Assembly: GCA_029938515.1 (NCBI GenBank)
Contig: JAOZUU010000134.1
Span: forward strand, 1 to 7,295
Direction of reading: 5' to 3'
Source: Desulfobacterales bacterium
GTDB taxonomy: Bacteria > Desulfobacterota > Desulfobacteria > Desulfobacterales > QNYZ01
DNA: 7,295 nt
Below the pieces are notes generated by a model. That model was not told where the DNA came from, made no database searches, and saw only the letters and a list, made by a program, of their open reading frames with translations. Below are positions 1 through 5,966 of the stretch, one piece after another; position 1 is the first letter of the stretch, and every line of letters starts with the position of its first letter. A program made the translations under genes and the position numbers.

Positions 1-158
1 CGGCGGTTGATGCGGACTGGGCCCTGTCGAAAGTAAAAGGGATCACGGCGGTTCCCACCTTTGTTCTCAATCAGGATCGGCTGGTCGGCGCCCAGTCCTA
101 CGAGGTGCTTGATAAACTGATGATCGCAAATCGGGTTGAAAAAAGAAATAATTCCTGA
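1..158 (+). CDS. DsbA/FrnE-like thiol oxidoreductase, C-terminal fragment (5' end outside window)
   Basis: Only the last 51 codons are visible, read in the frame whose first complete codon starts at base 3 and ending at TGA 156-158. The peptide contains GITAVPTFVLNQ followed a few residues later by LVGAQSYEVL. This is the pattern of the last part of a thioredoxin-fold DSBA domain: a cis-proline loop (V-P-T), a beta strand, a hairpin with G-A-Q, and the final helix. FrnE-type DsbA proteins typically have this VPxF...GAQ ending. The family exchanges thiols and disulfides through a CxxC active site, which would lie upstream of the window and cannot be checked. The tail (EKRNNS) is short and polar. 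Without the N-terminus I cannot say whether it is cytosolic (FrnE type) or periplasmic (DsbA type). The family call is fairly secure; the exact role is not. Confidence 0.72.
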   Translation, partial: AVDADWALSKVKGITAVPTFVLNQDRLVGAQSYEVLDKLMIANRVEKRNNS

Positions 159-196
159 ATCATGCGAATGCAGCAATTAGCCTCGAGTAAATGCCT

Positions 197-227
197 GGCA
201 GAACTTTGCCGAAACGGATGAGCCGTT
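197..227 (+). terminator. Tandem small hairpins after the DsbA-like gene (weak terminator candidate)
   Basis: Two short inverted repeats lie side by side 39 bases past the stop: GGCA-N6-TGCC (197-210) and AACGG-N5-CCGTT (213-227). The downstream sequence is T-rich (TGTTTGATAATTTT) but has no uninterrupted T run next to the stem. This is at best a weak intrinsic terminator. Confidence 0.25.
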
Positions 228-268
228 ACCTGTTTGATAATTTTGGCCTTTTTGATAAAAATGCCGGC

Positions 269-299
269 TTGACAAAACAACCTCCCCATGGTATTTAAT
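269..299 (+). promoter_or_regulatory. Putative sigma70 promoter for the beta-helix gene
   Basis: A perfect -35 hexamer TTGACA (269-274) is followed by TATTTAAT (292-299). With TATTTA as the -10 the spacer is 17 bases; with the better hexamer TTTAAT (5 of 6 matches to TATAAT) it is 19 bases. Transcription would begin near 305, giving a leader of about 180 bases before ATG 484. This is the only strong -35 seen in the gap. Confidence 0.5.
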
Positions 300-471
300 T
301 TTCTACAGTTTGAATCAGACCCTGAAACAACCCGGACCTGATCGCCACATCATTGAGGGTATATCATGTTATTACTCTCCTCCAGCCTTCACACAACCTT
401 AGTTTTTTACTTAATTCACTATCATAAAAGACCTTTATATCCTTTTCCCTTTTGCGAGATCAATTTATCTG

Positions 472-478
472 AAGGAGG
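472..478 (+). promoter_or_regulatory. Ribosome binding site that selects ATG 484
   Basis: AAGGAGG at 472-478 lies 5 bases before ATG 484 but only 2 bases before the in-frame GTG 481. Normal Shine-Dalgarno spacing therefore favours ATG 484 as the start. Confidence 0.8.
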
Positions 479-483
479 ATGTG

Positions 484-1842
484 ATGCATAGATTATTTTC
501 TTCTGCTGGCATGAGCCTTATCGTGGTTTTACTGATCCCCGTCGGCGCCATCGCCGCGGCTTCCTATCAAGTTTCACCCACGGCGGACAACGACTGCAGC
601 GACTTCCAATGCCAGTTGCAGCCGGCGTTAAGTGCATCGGCATCGGACGGGCAGGACAGCGAGGTTATTCTTTCCCAAGGCGGCTACAATGGTAATTTTG
701 AGTACCTACCCGCAATCGGCGGCGATGGCCGGTTGAAAATACAGGGCGGCTGGAACAGTGGTTTCACCGCCCGTACCAGGGACCCCGCCAGTACAATCCT
801 GGATGGAAACAACAATGGCATCGTACTGAAACTCAACGATGTCATCGTCAATGAGGGCGCGACCATAAAGGGCGGCGGCAGTCTCGAGATAGAAGGCATC
901 ACCCTGAGAAACGGCAATGCACCAGCCTATGGCGGAGGTCTTTTCGCTGCAACAGTGCCGCCTGGAAGCATCACGCTCAAAAGGAACATCTTCGAGAACA
1001 ATACCTCTGCGGCGCTTGGCGGTGGCTGTATCGTCTTGTCCGCCGACGCGCTTCCTGGGAGCCGGGGTGGAAATGTCACTCTCGATTCGAACATCATCCG
1101 CAACAACAGGGCCACGGGGTACAGAGATGGCGGGGAAGTTGAACCGGGAGAAGGCGGTGGCTGCATGGTTTTTGCATCTAATACCACCATCATCGCCAAC
1201 AACCTTGTTTACAATAACAGTGCCGGCATCGCGAATTCTTTTAATGGAACTGGCGGCGGTCTTTATATTGATCTGCTAAGTGGCAGCGTTTATATCGTCA
1301 ACAACACTGTTTCCGGAAACCAGGTTAACTCCCTGGATGCAGGACCAAGCGGCAATGGCGGCGGCATCAATGTTTCGACAAACGATGAGTCCGGATGGGG
1401 CGGCGCCAACGTGTTTTTGTACAATAACATCGTATATGGCAACGTCGTGAAAAAGAACAACGCCGTATTCCCCGGCACAGCGTGGGATATTCACAATGCG
1501 GTTGCCGGCAGCGGCCCCCTGAAGGGATCGTTAACCATTGCCTATTCCGATTTTCAACACCTCAGAGGCCGAACCGGATCGGTAGCGCCGGTATTCAGCC
1601 ACAACCTGAATATCGATCCGAAGTTCTCCACTTCCGGGTTCCTTTACCGGCTGACAGAAGCGTCGAAATGCATCGACGGGGGCAGTAATACCGCGCCTCA
1701 CATGCCCAAAATTGATCTCGCCTGGGAAATGCGACCCCAGGACGGGGACCGCAACGGGACGGCTATTACAAACATGGGTGCTTACGAAAAAGTGATCAGA
1801 AAGGGCCTTCCGCTGCCGGCAACCCTTCTGCTTCTCGAATAG
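484..1842 (+). CDS. Secreted right-handed beta-helix protein with choice-of-anchor-Q type C-terminus
   Basis: The 452-residue product begins with a Sec signal peptide: MHRLFSSAG, a hydrophobic stretch to about residue 22, and a likely cleavage near AIA/AAS. The mature N-terminus has C38 and C43 in DFQCQLQPAL, resembling the CTLREAI-like start of this family. GGWNSGF and TILDGN follow. Five rungs then begin with GGG (residues 150, 179, 224, 257 and 292), each followed by a strand and an NN/N-x-V-x-x-N turn, as in Pmp-like parallel beta-helices. The C-terminal part (NIDPKF, SKCIDGGS, RPQDGD, MGAYE) is the signature of choice-of-anchor-Q domain proteins. It ends in GLPLPATLLLLE, a short hydrophobic tail. 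It is probably exported and perhaps surface-attached. Ligand and function are unknown; polysaccharide binding or cleavage is possible, but no catalytic motif was recognised. The gene converges with the RND gene downstream. Confidence 0.85.
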   Translation: MHRLFSSAGMSLIVVLLIPVGAIAAASYQVSPTADNDCSDFQCQLQPALSASASDGQDSEVILSQGGYNGNFEYLPAIGGDGRLKIQGGWNSGFTARTRDPASTILDGNNNGIVLKLNDVIVNEGATIKGGGSLEIEGITLRNGNAPAYGGGLFAATVPPGSITLKRNIFENNTSAALGGGCIVLSADALPGSRGGNVTLDSNIIRNNRATGYRDGGEVEPGEGGGCMVFASNTTIIANNLVYNNSAGIANSFNGTGGGLYIDLLSGSVYIVNNTVSGNQVNSLDAGPSGNGGGINVSTNDESGWGGANVFLYNNIVYGNVVKKNNAVFPGTAWDIHNAVAGSGPLKGSLTIAYSDFQHLRGRTGSVAPVFSHNLNIDPKFSTSGFLYRLTEASKCIDGGSNTAPHMPKIDLAWEMRPQDGDRNGTAITNMGAYEKVIRKGLPLPATLLLLE

Positions 1843-1979
1843 TGTTGGGCCAACCTTGAATTGTCTTGAAAAATATTAAACAATTCGGCGTCACAACGTT
1901 TAGCACTGGAAATTTTGCATTTGCCAAATGGGTTCTCCTTCAGCTCACTATAGCGAGCGAAAAATCACTCAATTAAGGG
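1843..1979. other. Convergent intergenic spacer with two palindromes
   Basis: The two genes end tail to tail here. A 13-base palindrome CATTTG-C-CAAATG lies at 1918-1930. A 16-base near-perfect palindrome GCTCACTATAGCGAGC lies at 1943-1958, with its one imperfect pair a potential wobble on the minus strand. Neither is followed by a T run on either strand, so neither is a textbook intrinsic terminator, although the second could fold as a hairpin at the end of the minus-strand transcript. Confidence 0.5.
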
Positions 1980-4900
1980 CTATCGTTCAATCCGGAATTT
2001 CGTGGTCCTCAGCATCGCCTCCTGAGCATACGAAAAAAGATTCTCAGTTGTCCTGGCACCGCTTTCCACGAGGCCGGCCAGTCCGAATTTAATTTTTAGC
2101 TCGATTCCGCTTGCACAGGCTGGATTTGTCTTGAGCAGTTCCTCCAGTCGTTTTCGGACAACCAGCGCTTTCGCGGTAGAGGTTTGGGGTAAAATCAGAA
2201 CGAATGTGCTGGCATCCAGCCTTCCCAGGGTATCGCTTTTTCGGATCCCGCCGGAAATGGCATCGGAAAGCCCGCACAGCATGGGATCATTCACATCAAA
2301 ACAGGTCAGGGACGAATCACCTTCTTCCTCTAATTTGATGAGGTAGAGGCTAAGATCCGTATGATATCGGCGAGACCGGTGGATTTCCTTGTCCAGACAC
2401 GCCATCAATCCTTTTTGGTTACAAAGACCTGTCAAGTCATCAATGGAGCTGGACTCAAAAAGGCAATGGGAAGCATTTTCGATCCTGTCGCAAAGCACAG
2501 CCATCAGGTTGAAAAAAAACTTGTGAGCAATGGCCGGGTACAGCCATTGCATCCGTTGAATCATTTTAAGGTTTATCTGTAAAAGCTCGGATATTTTTCT
2601 GGCCTGTACCGTCGCTGATCGGGGTACGGCCCGTATAAGGCCCATCTCGCCCACCACATCACCGGCTTTCAGAGTCGTCAGGAGTTTCTGAAACCCTGGT
2701 TTCTGCTGCCCGTCTTGATCAATGGCATGATCCACCACATCCATTTCTCCGGATATCACGGCATACATGGAATCACTCTGTTCCCCCTTCTGGAATAGTA
2801 TTTCGCCGGTCTCTATCTTTTTCAAAGCTCCGGCCATGCAGATGTAGTGAACCTGTGTTCGCGTCATCCCCTGAAAAAGAGGAATACCGTGACGGGGCTC
2901 CACCCCCATTTTCAATCGCACCAGGTCCCAGAGGGTCACCAACTCTACATGCATCATCAATGAGGGGAGCAAAATCATATCCCCCACCAGCGCTGCAAAC
3001 ATGGTGATTACGATCATCATCCCGAATACCGCTGTGGGAGTGAAGCCGGACAGGACCAGGATGGAAAACCCCGCACTGATGGTCAGGGTCGTGAAGATGA
3101 TGGGCCGGCCGACCTGGTGGAGGGTTTTACTGAGAGCCTGCTCTCTGTCCAGGTCTTTGCGAAATTCTTCATTATAGCGTACCAGGTAATGGATCGTATC
3201 ATCGACGGCCAGGCCGATGGCGATACTGGCAATCAGCCCGGTAACCATGGAGAGTTCGATATTGAACCATCCCATGAGCCCGAAAATGATAACGATGGGG
3301 AACAAATTGGTAGCCGCCGCAATAAAACCGACCTTGCTTGACAGGAAAAGGGCAAACATAATGCCGAAAACGAGAACAATCGTGATGGACAGACTCTTTA
3401 TTTGTCCACCGGTAAGCAAGTGGCTGCTGGCGGATATGACGATTCCGAACCCGGTCACATCCCAGCCAAGGGACCCGGGAAACTCTTTTTGGACATGATC
3501 CATGATTTTTTCACGGGTTTCTAAAAATTGCCGTGAACTTGACAAATGGGTCAGGAGCAAAATGTTGGTACTGGAAAGCTCAGGGGTCATGAACCGGGTA
3601 AACATGTCTTCACCCAACATCGTTTTGTAATTATTCATCACCATTCGAAGTTCCCACTCTTCTTCGGGCAGGGCGTAGTATTTGGGATCGAAACTATTCG
3701 TGGCATAACGAACCAGTTTGAGGTAATCGGCAAAAGATACTGTTTTGTCTACACCCGGCAATTTTTCAAGAAATTCCTGGATGCGGGCAATATCGCCAAT
3801 ATGGCCGGGGTCTTCGAAATAATCCTTTTCGTTACCCACCATAACCAGGTTAATGGGGAAACTCCCGGAAAGATCACGATAGATGTCGTGAAAATTCCGA
3901 TATACAGGGACATCCTCTTTGAAATACCCCAGAGGATTGGTCTCGACTTTAATCCGGAAAATGCCCAGGATACAAAAAACCACCAGGCCGCCGAGTACCG
4001 GCAGAACAATCATCTGTCGATTCAAATCGATGTGGATGATCCCGTTAATTACCCGGTCCATCCAGTTGAAGTTTCCGGATTTGTCGGAATGTTTTTTGCG
4101 GGGCAGCGGAATAACACACATCATGGCCGGCAGCAGCGTCAGAATGATGACCAGCAGGCTGAACATACCGAAGCAGGAAAAAACGGCAAATTCACGAATC
4201 GTGGGAATCCGGTTGACAAGTAAAGACCCAAGGCCAATCACGGTCGTAATCACCGCCAGAACAGTTGGAAAGCTGATGCCGCTATAGGTCTGTGCCACGA
4301 CCTTCACCGCTGAGGAGCTGTGCAGACTGCGACGGATGTATTCAGACATGATGTGCAGACAGTAAGCTGTCCCCACGGCGACAAGAAAGACCGGAACGAT
4401 CTGGGTCAGCATGGACAATGGTATCCCGACCCAGGCCATCAGGCCGAATGTCCATACCAGTGTGCAGATAACGCATATCAACGGCATGAAGAGCCCATGA
4501 AGATTTCTATATAAAAGCAAAAGAATAATGGAAATAATCAGAATCGTAACGGGCGGCAGGCGAAAAAAATCTCTTTTCGTGAGCTGAACAAGCGCCTGGG
4601 ACACCAGGGGCATCCCGATCTGGTAAAGTGACAGATCCCGGGTTTGTTCGGCAATCAGGCTATTGACCGCCTGTATCACTGAATCAATATCGGCATCACT
4701 GGATAATACCAGGGTAAGAACCGTGGTTTTATAATCACTGGAAACGATATTTTTCCTGAAAAGATCAATGGGCGCAATAATTTCCGCAAACTTTTCAATG
4801 GGCCATTTTCCCGAGATATCAACGGACTTTTTTATCTCCGGAAGGCTGATTACCCTCCGGACCCCGCTTATCTTGGCAGCATTCTGTGAAAGGGACTCTA

Positions 4901-5180
4901 TCTTGCGAAAGGTGATGGGTTCAAAAATATTTTCCGCCTTGATCACTACGCGGATGATTTCGTCCGAGCCGAAAATCTGCTTGAACTTATGGTGAACGGC
5001 GGTTTCAGGGAGATCTTCAATAATCAGATCATAGATGGATGTCTGAAAGGAAAGCCGTGGCATCTGCAGGGCAAAAAGAAGGGTTACGGCCCCAACGATC
5101 AGGATGACCGCCCAGGGATAACGGATGACCCTTTTAAAAAGCTCCTGAAAAGAAACCTGACGGATCACCTGTTTAAGCAT
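1980..5180 (-). CDS. RND/MMPL-family transporter fused to a cyclic-nucleotide-binding domain and a degenerate GGDEF domain
   Basis: The product is 1066 residues from ATG 5180. Residues 21-745 form a two-fold RND exporter (COG1033/MMPL type): TM1 at 21-40, extracytoplasmic loop 41-207, TM2-TM6 at about 209-358, TM7 at 390-410, second loop 411-594, TM8-TM12 at 596-745. TM10 carries the RND motif GLAVDDTIH (D660, D661), likely the proton relay; the matching TM4 site reads VGTAYCLH without the Asp. Residues 767-880 are a CNB domain with GEILFQKGE and a phosphate-binding cassette GEMGLIRAVPRSATV (E845, R854). Residues 905-1066 are GGDEF-like: DDLTGL at 914 is kept, but GGDEF reads DASTF (989-993) and the first metal Asp is Lys (K949); RKSD (980-983) matches an I-site. 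It is probably a nucleotide-controlled exporter of unknown, perhaps lipidic, substrate. The frame extends to TTG 5240, but the promoter makes ATG 5180 likelier; no good Shine-Dalgarno precedes either. Confidence 0.88.
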   Translation of the reverse strand: MLKQVIRQVSFQELFKRVIRYPWAVILIVGAVTLLFALQMPRLSFQTSIYDLIIEDLPETAVHHKFKQIFGSDEIIRVVIKAENIFEPITFRKIESLSQNAAKISGVRRVISLPEIKKSVDISGKWPIEKFAEIIAPIDLFRKNIVSSDYKTTVLTLVLSSDADIDSVIQAVNSLIAEQTRDLSLYQIGMPLVSQALVQLTKRDFFRLPPVTILIISIILLLLYRNLHGLFMPLICVICTLVWTFGLMAWVGIPLSMLTQIVPVFLVAVGTAYCLHIMSEYIRRSLHSSSAVKVVAQTYSGISFPTVLAVITTVIGLGSLLVNRIPTIREFAVFSCFGMFSLLVIILTLLPAMMCVIPLPRKKHSDKSGNFNWMDRVINGIIHIDLNRQMIVLPVLGGLVVFCILGIFRIKVETNPLGYFKEDVPVYRNFHDIYRDLSGSFPINLVMVGNEKDYFEDPGHIGDIARIQEFLEKLPGVDKTVSFADYLKLVRYATNSFDPKYYALPEEEWELRMVMNNYKTMLGEDMFTRFMTPELSSTNILLLTHLSSSRQFLETREKIMDHVQKEFPGSLGWDVTGFGIVISASSHLLTGGQIKSLSITIVLVFGIMFALFLSSKVGFIAAATNLFPIVIIFGLMGWFNIELSMVTGLIASIAIGLAVDDTIHYLVRYNEEFRKDLDREQALSKTLHQVGRPIIFTTLTISAGFSILVLSGFTPTAVFGMMIVITMFAALVGDMILLPSLMMHVELVTLWDLVRLKMGVEPRHGIPLFQGMTRTQVHYICMAGALKKIETGEILFQKGEQSDSMYAVISGEMDVVDHAIDQDGQQKPGFQKLLTTLKAGDVVGEMGLIRAVPRSATVQARKISELLQINLKMIQRMQWLYPAIAHKFFFNLMAVLCDRIENASHCLFESSSIDDLTGLCNQKGLMACLDKEIHRSRRYHTDLSLYLIKLEEEGDSSLTCFDVNDPMLCGLSDAISGGIRKSDTLGRLDASTFVLILPQTSTAKALVVRKRLEELLKTNPACASGIELKIKFGLAGLVESGARTTENLFSYAQEAMLRTTKFRIER

Positions 5181-5212
5181 GGGTTGCAACCGTTTGATTA
5201 ATCCCAAGGTGA

Positions 5213-5229
5213 CGGTACAAAAAGTACCG
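5213..5229. repeat. Perfect inverted repeat CGGTAC-N5-GTACCG in the RND gene leader
   Basis: Six-base arms flank five A residues (five T on the minus strand). The repeat begins roughly 7 bases after the predicted transcript start of the RND gene and ends 32 bases before ATG 5180. The position suits an operator for a dimeric repressor or a 5'-leader hairpin. A second perfect palindrome, GGTTGCAACC (5182-5191), lies one base before that ATG. Confidence 0.55.
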
Positions 5230-5242
5230 ACTGGAAACAAAT

Positions 5243-5271
5243 TTTATAGTAATCCATTTTCGGGAAGTCAA
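5243..5271 (-). promoter_or_regulatory. Sigma70-like promoter of the RND-CNB-GGDEF gene
   Basis: On the minus strand, TTGACT (5271 to 5266) and TATAAA (5248 to 5243, continuing AT) are separated by exactly 17 bases. Each hexamer matches the consensus at five of six positions. The expected start point is near 5236, inside the longest reading frame but downstream of its TTG codon. This argues for translation from ATG 5180 with a leader of about 56 bases. Confidence 0.7.
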
Positions 5272-5279
5272 TTCAAAAA

Positions 5280-5329
5280 GGCCAAAGAAGGTAAGATTGT
5301 TTAGGTCAGGCGATTATGACAGGTTGGCC
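5280..5329. repeat. Nested inverted repeats upstream of the RND promoter
   Basis: GGCCAA (5280-5285) and TTGGCC (5324-5329) form a perfect 6-base inverted repeat 38 bases apart. Inside it, GTCA-N8-TGAC (5305-5320) forms a second, shorter one. Both lie just upstream of the -35 element, where an activator could bind. The arms are short and may be chance. Confidence 0.3.
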
Positions 5330-5350
5330 ATCAATTATATCAATGCCTGT

Positions 5351-5405
5351 AAAAAGAGCCCATCTATTAGGAGCTAACGTGAAAAAGGACCCAATCGTCA
5401 GGATC
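5351..5405 (-). terminator. Two tandem weak hairpin/T-run terminators after the GNAT gene
   Basis: On the minus strand, GATCC-N8-GGGTC (5405 to 5388) is followed by CTTTTT, and AGCTC-N9-GGGCT (5375 to 5357) is followed by CTTTTT. Each stem has five pairs including one wobble. The first stem overlaps the GNAT stop codon. Singly they are weak; together they could end the GNAT transcript before the RND promoter. Confidence 0.35.
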
Positions 5406-5856
5406 AAATGCTTCGTTCCAGATTAATGGTTTGGGAGGGACCAAATTGGTTCGCGCTAAAGAAATTTATCAGTTTAGAATCATTCCAGTCGACCAGGGTG
5501 TTTATTTTTTGAACGCCGAGACTTTTCAAGTGGCCAATAAATTCATTAATCAATTGCTCACCGATACGCTTATGCTGGTAATCGGGATCGACGCCGATGG
5601 TGTCCAGGGTCGCTTCTTCCTGAAAAATACCATACTCTCCCATAAAGAGTTCCCCCATTACGAACCCCACCACCGTTCCATTTTCTTCCTCCGCCACAAG
5701 TGACGTGGGTAGATAATCCTTAGATTTAAAAAGCTTGTCGAACTTCAATTCATAGTACTCTGGGCGGGAAGCCTTGAGTACTTTCTCATCTATCCCGACC
5801 ACAGCGTCAAAATCGTCAGCTTTCATGAGCCTGATTTTAATGGTACTCGTGTTCAT
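5404..5856 (-). CDS. GNAT-family N-acetyltransferase
   Basis: This complete 150-residue protein has the usual single-domain GNAT length. It starts at ATG 5856, 4 bases after AAAGGAGG. The order of elements fits the fold: IKIRLMKADDFDAVVGIDE (beta1-alpha1), TSLVAEEENGTVVGFVMGE (beta2-beta3), LDTIGVDPDYQHKRIGEQL (beta4 and the acetyl-CoA pyrophosphate loop, residues 84-102), and INTLVDWNDSKLINFFSANQF (beta5 and motif B, about 118-138). The family transfers an acetyl group from acetyl-CoA to an amine, often a protein N-terminus or lysine in RimI-like members. The acetyl-CoA loop reads Q-H-K-R-I-G, where the usual pattern is Q/R-x-x-G-x-G/A; the first Gly is Arg (R97). Cofactor binding may still occur through backbone contacts. 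The gene lies 110 bases downstream of the Fe-S oxidoreductase on the same strand and may be co-transcribed. The substrate is unknown. Confidence 0.85.
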   Translation of the reverse strand: MNTSTIKIRLMKADDFDAVVGIDEKVLKASRPEYYELKFDKLFKSKDYLPTSLVAEEENGTVVGFVMGELFMGEYGIFQEEATLDTIGVDPDYQHKRIGEQLINEFIGHLKSLGVQKINTLVDWNDSKLINFFSANQFGPSQTINLERSI

Positions 5857-5860
5857 GGGG

Positions 5861-5870
5861 CCTCCTTTCC
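5861..5870 (-). promoter_or_regulatory. Ribosome binding site of the GNAT gene
   Basis: The minus strand reads GGAAAGGAGG and then CCCC before ATG 5856. This is a near-perfect Shine-Dalgarno with a 4-base spacer and fixes the start codon. Confidence 0.75.
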
Positions 5871-5966
5871 GTCGTTTGATCTTAGGACCTCGTTAAAAAA
5901 TAACTCCACATCTTTGCTTGTTTTTTGGCAATCCGCCTGATAATTCGCAGGAATTGTTTGATTTAC

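Larger units (their letters stand above)
159..483. other. Intergenic region without a convincing gene
   Basis: This 325-base gap is AT-rich in its second half. It holds two small hairpins just after the DsbA-like stop, a sigma70-like promoter near 269-299, and the ribosome binding site of the beta-helix gene at 472-478. A 41-codon reading frame from ATG 366, preceded by GAGGG, runs to 491 and overlaps the next gene's start. Its product resembles no protein I recognise, so it is not called. The rest is a roughly 180-base leader with no recognisable riboswitch. Confidence 0.6.

Noticed and set aside
98..289. 63-codon minus-strand frame across the end of the DsbA-like gene
   Set aside because: It is partly antisense to the DsbA-like C-terminus, lacks a ribosome binding site and has no recognisable sequence.
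366..491. 41-codon frame with a GAGGG upstream, overlapping the beta-helix start
   Set aside because: The Shine-Dalgarno is weak, the product resembles no known leader peptide, and it would overlap the much stronger start at 484.
684..1494. Several minus-strand and alternative-frame open frames across the beta-helix gene
   Set aside because: They are produced by the repetitive Gly/Asn codon pattern of the real gene and show no independent start signals or domains.
3546..4223. 225-codon open frame on the + strand inside the RND gene, with other long + strand frames nearby
   Set aside because: It is antisense to strongly recognisable RND sequence, and its translation is low-complexity, His/Gln/Asn-rich and without a recognisable domain. 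It is a shadow of the real gene.
5181..5240. 20-codon N-terminal extension of the RND protein from TTG 5240
   Set aside because: The predicted transcript start (about 5236) lies downstream of that TTG. The extension has no Shine-Dalgarno and is not needed for the first transmembrane helix.
5324..5345. Minus-strand TATAAT within ATTGATATAATTGAT as a possible second promoter
   Set aside because: No acceptable -35 hexamer lies 15-19 bases upstream of it.
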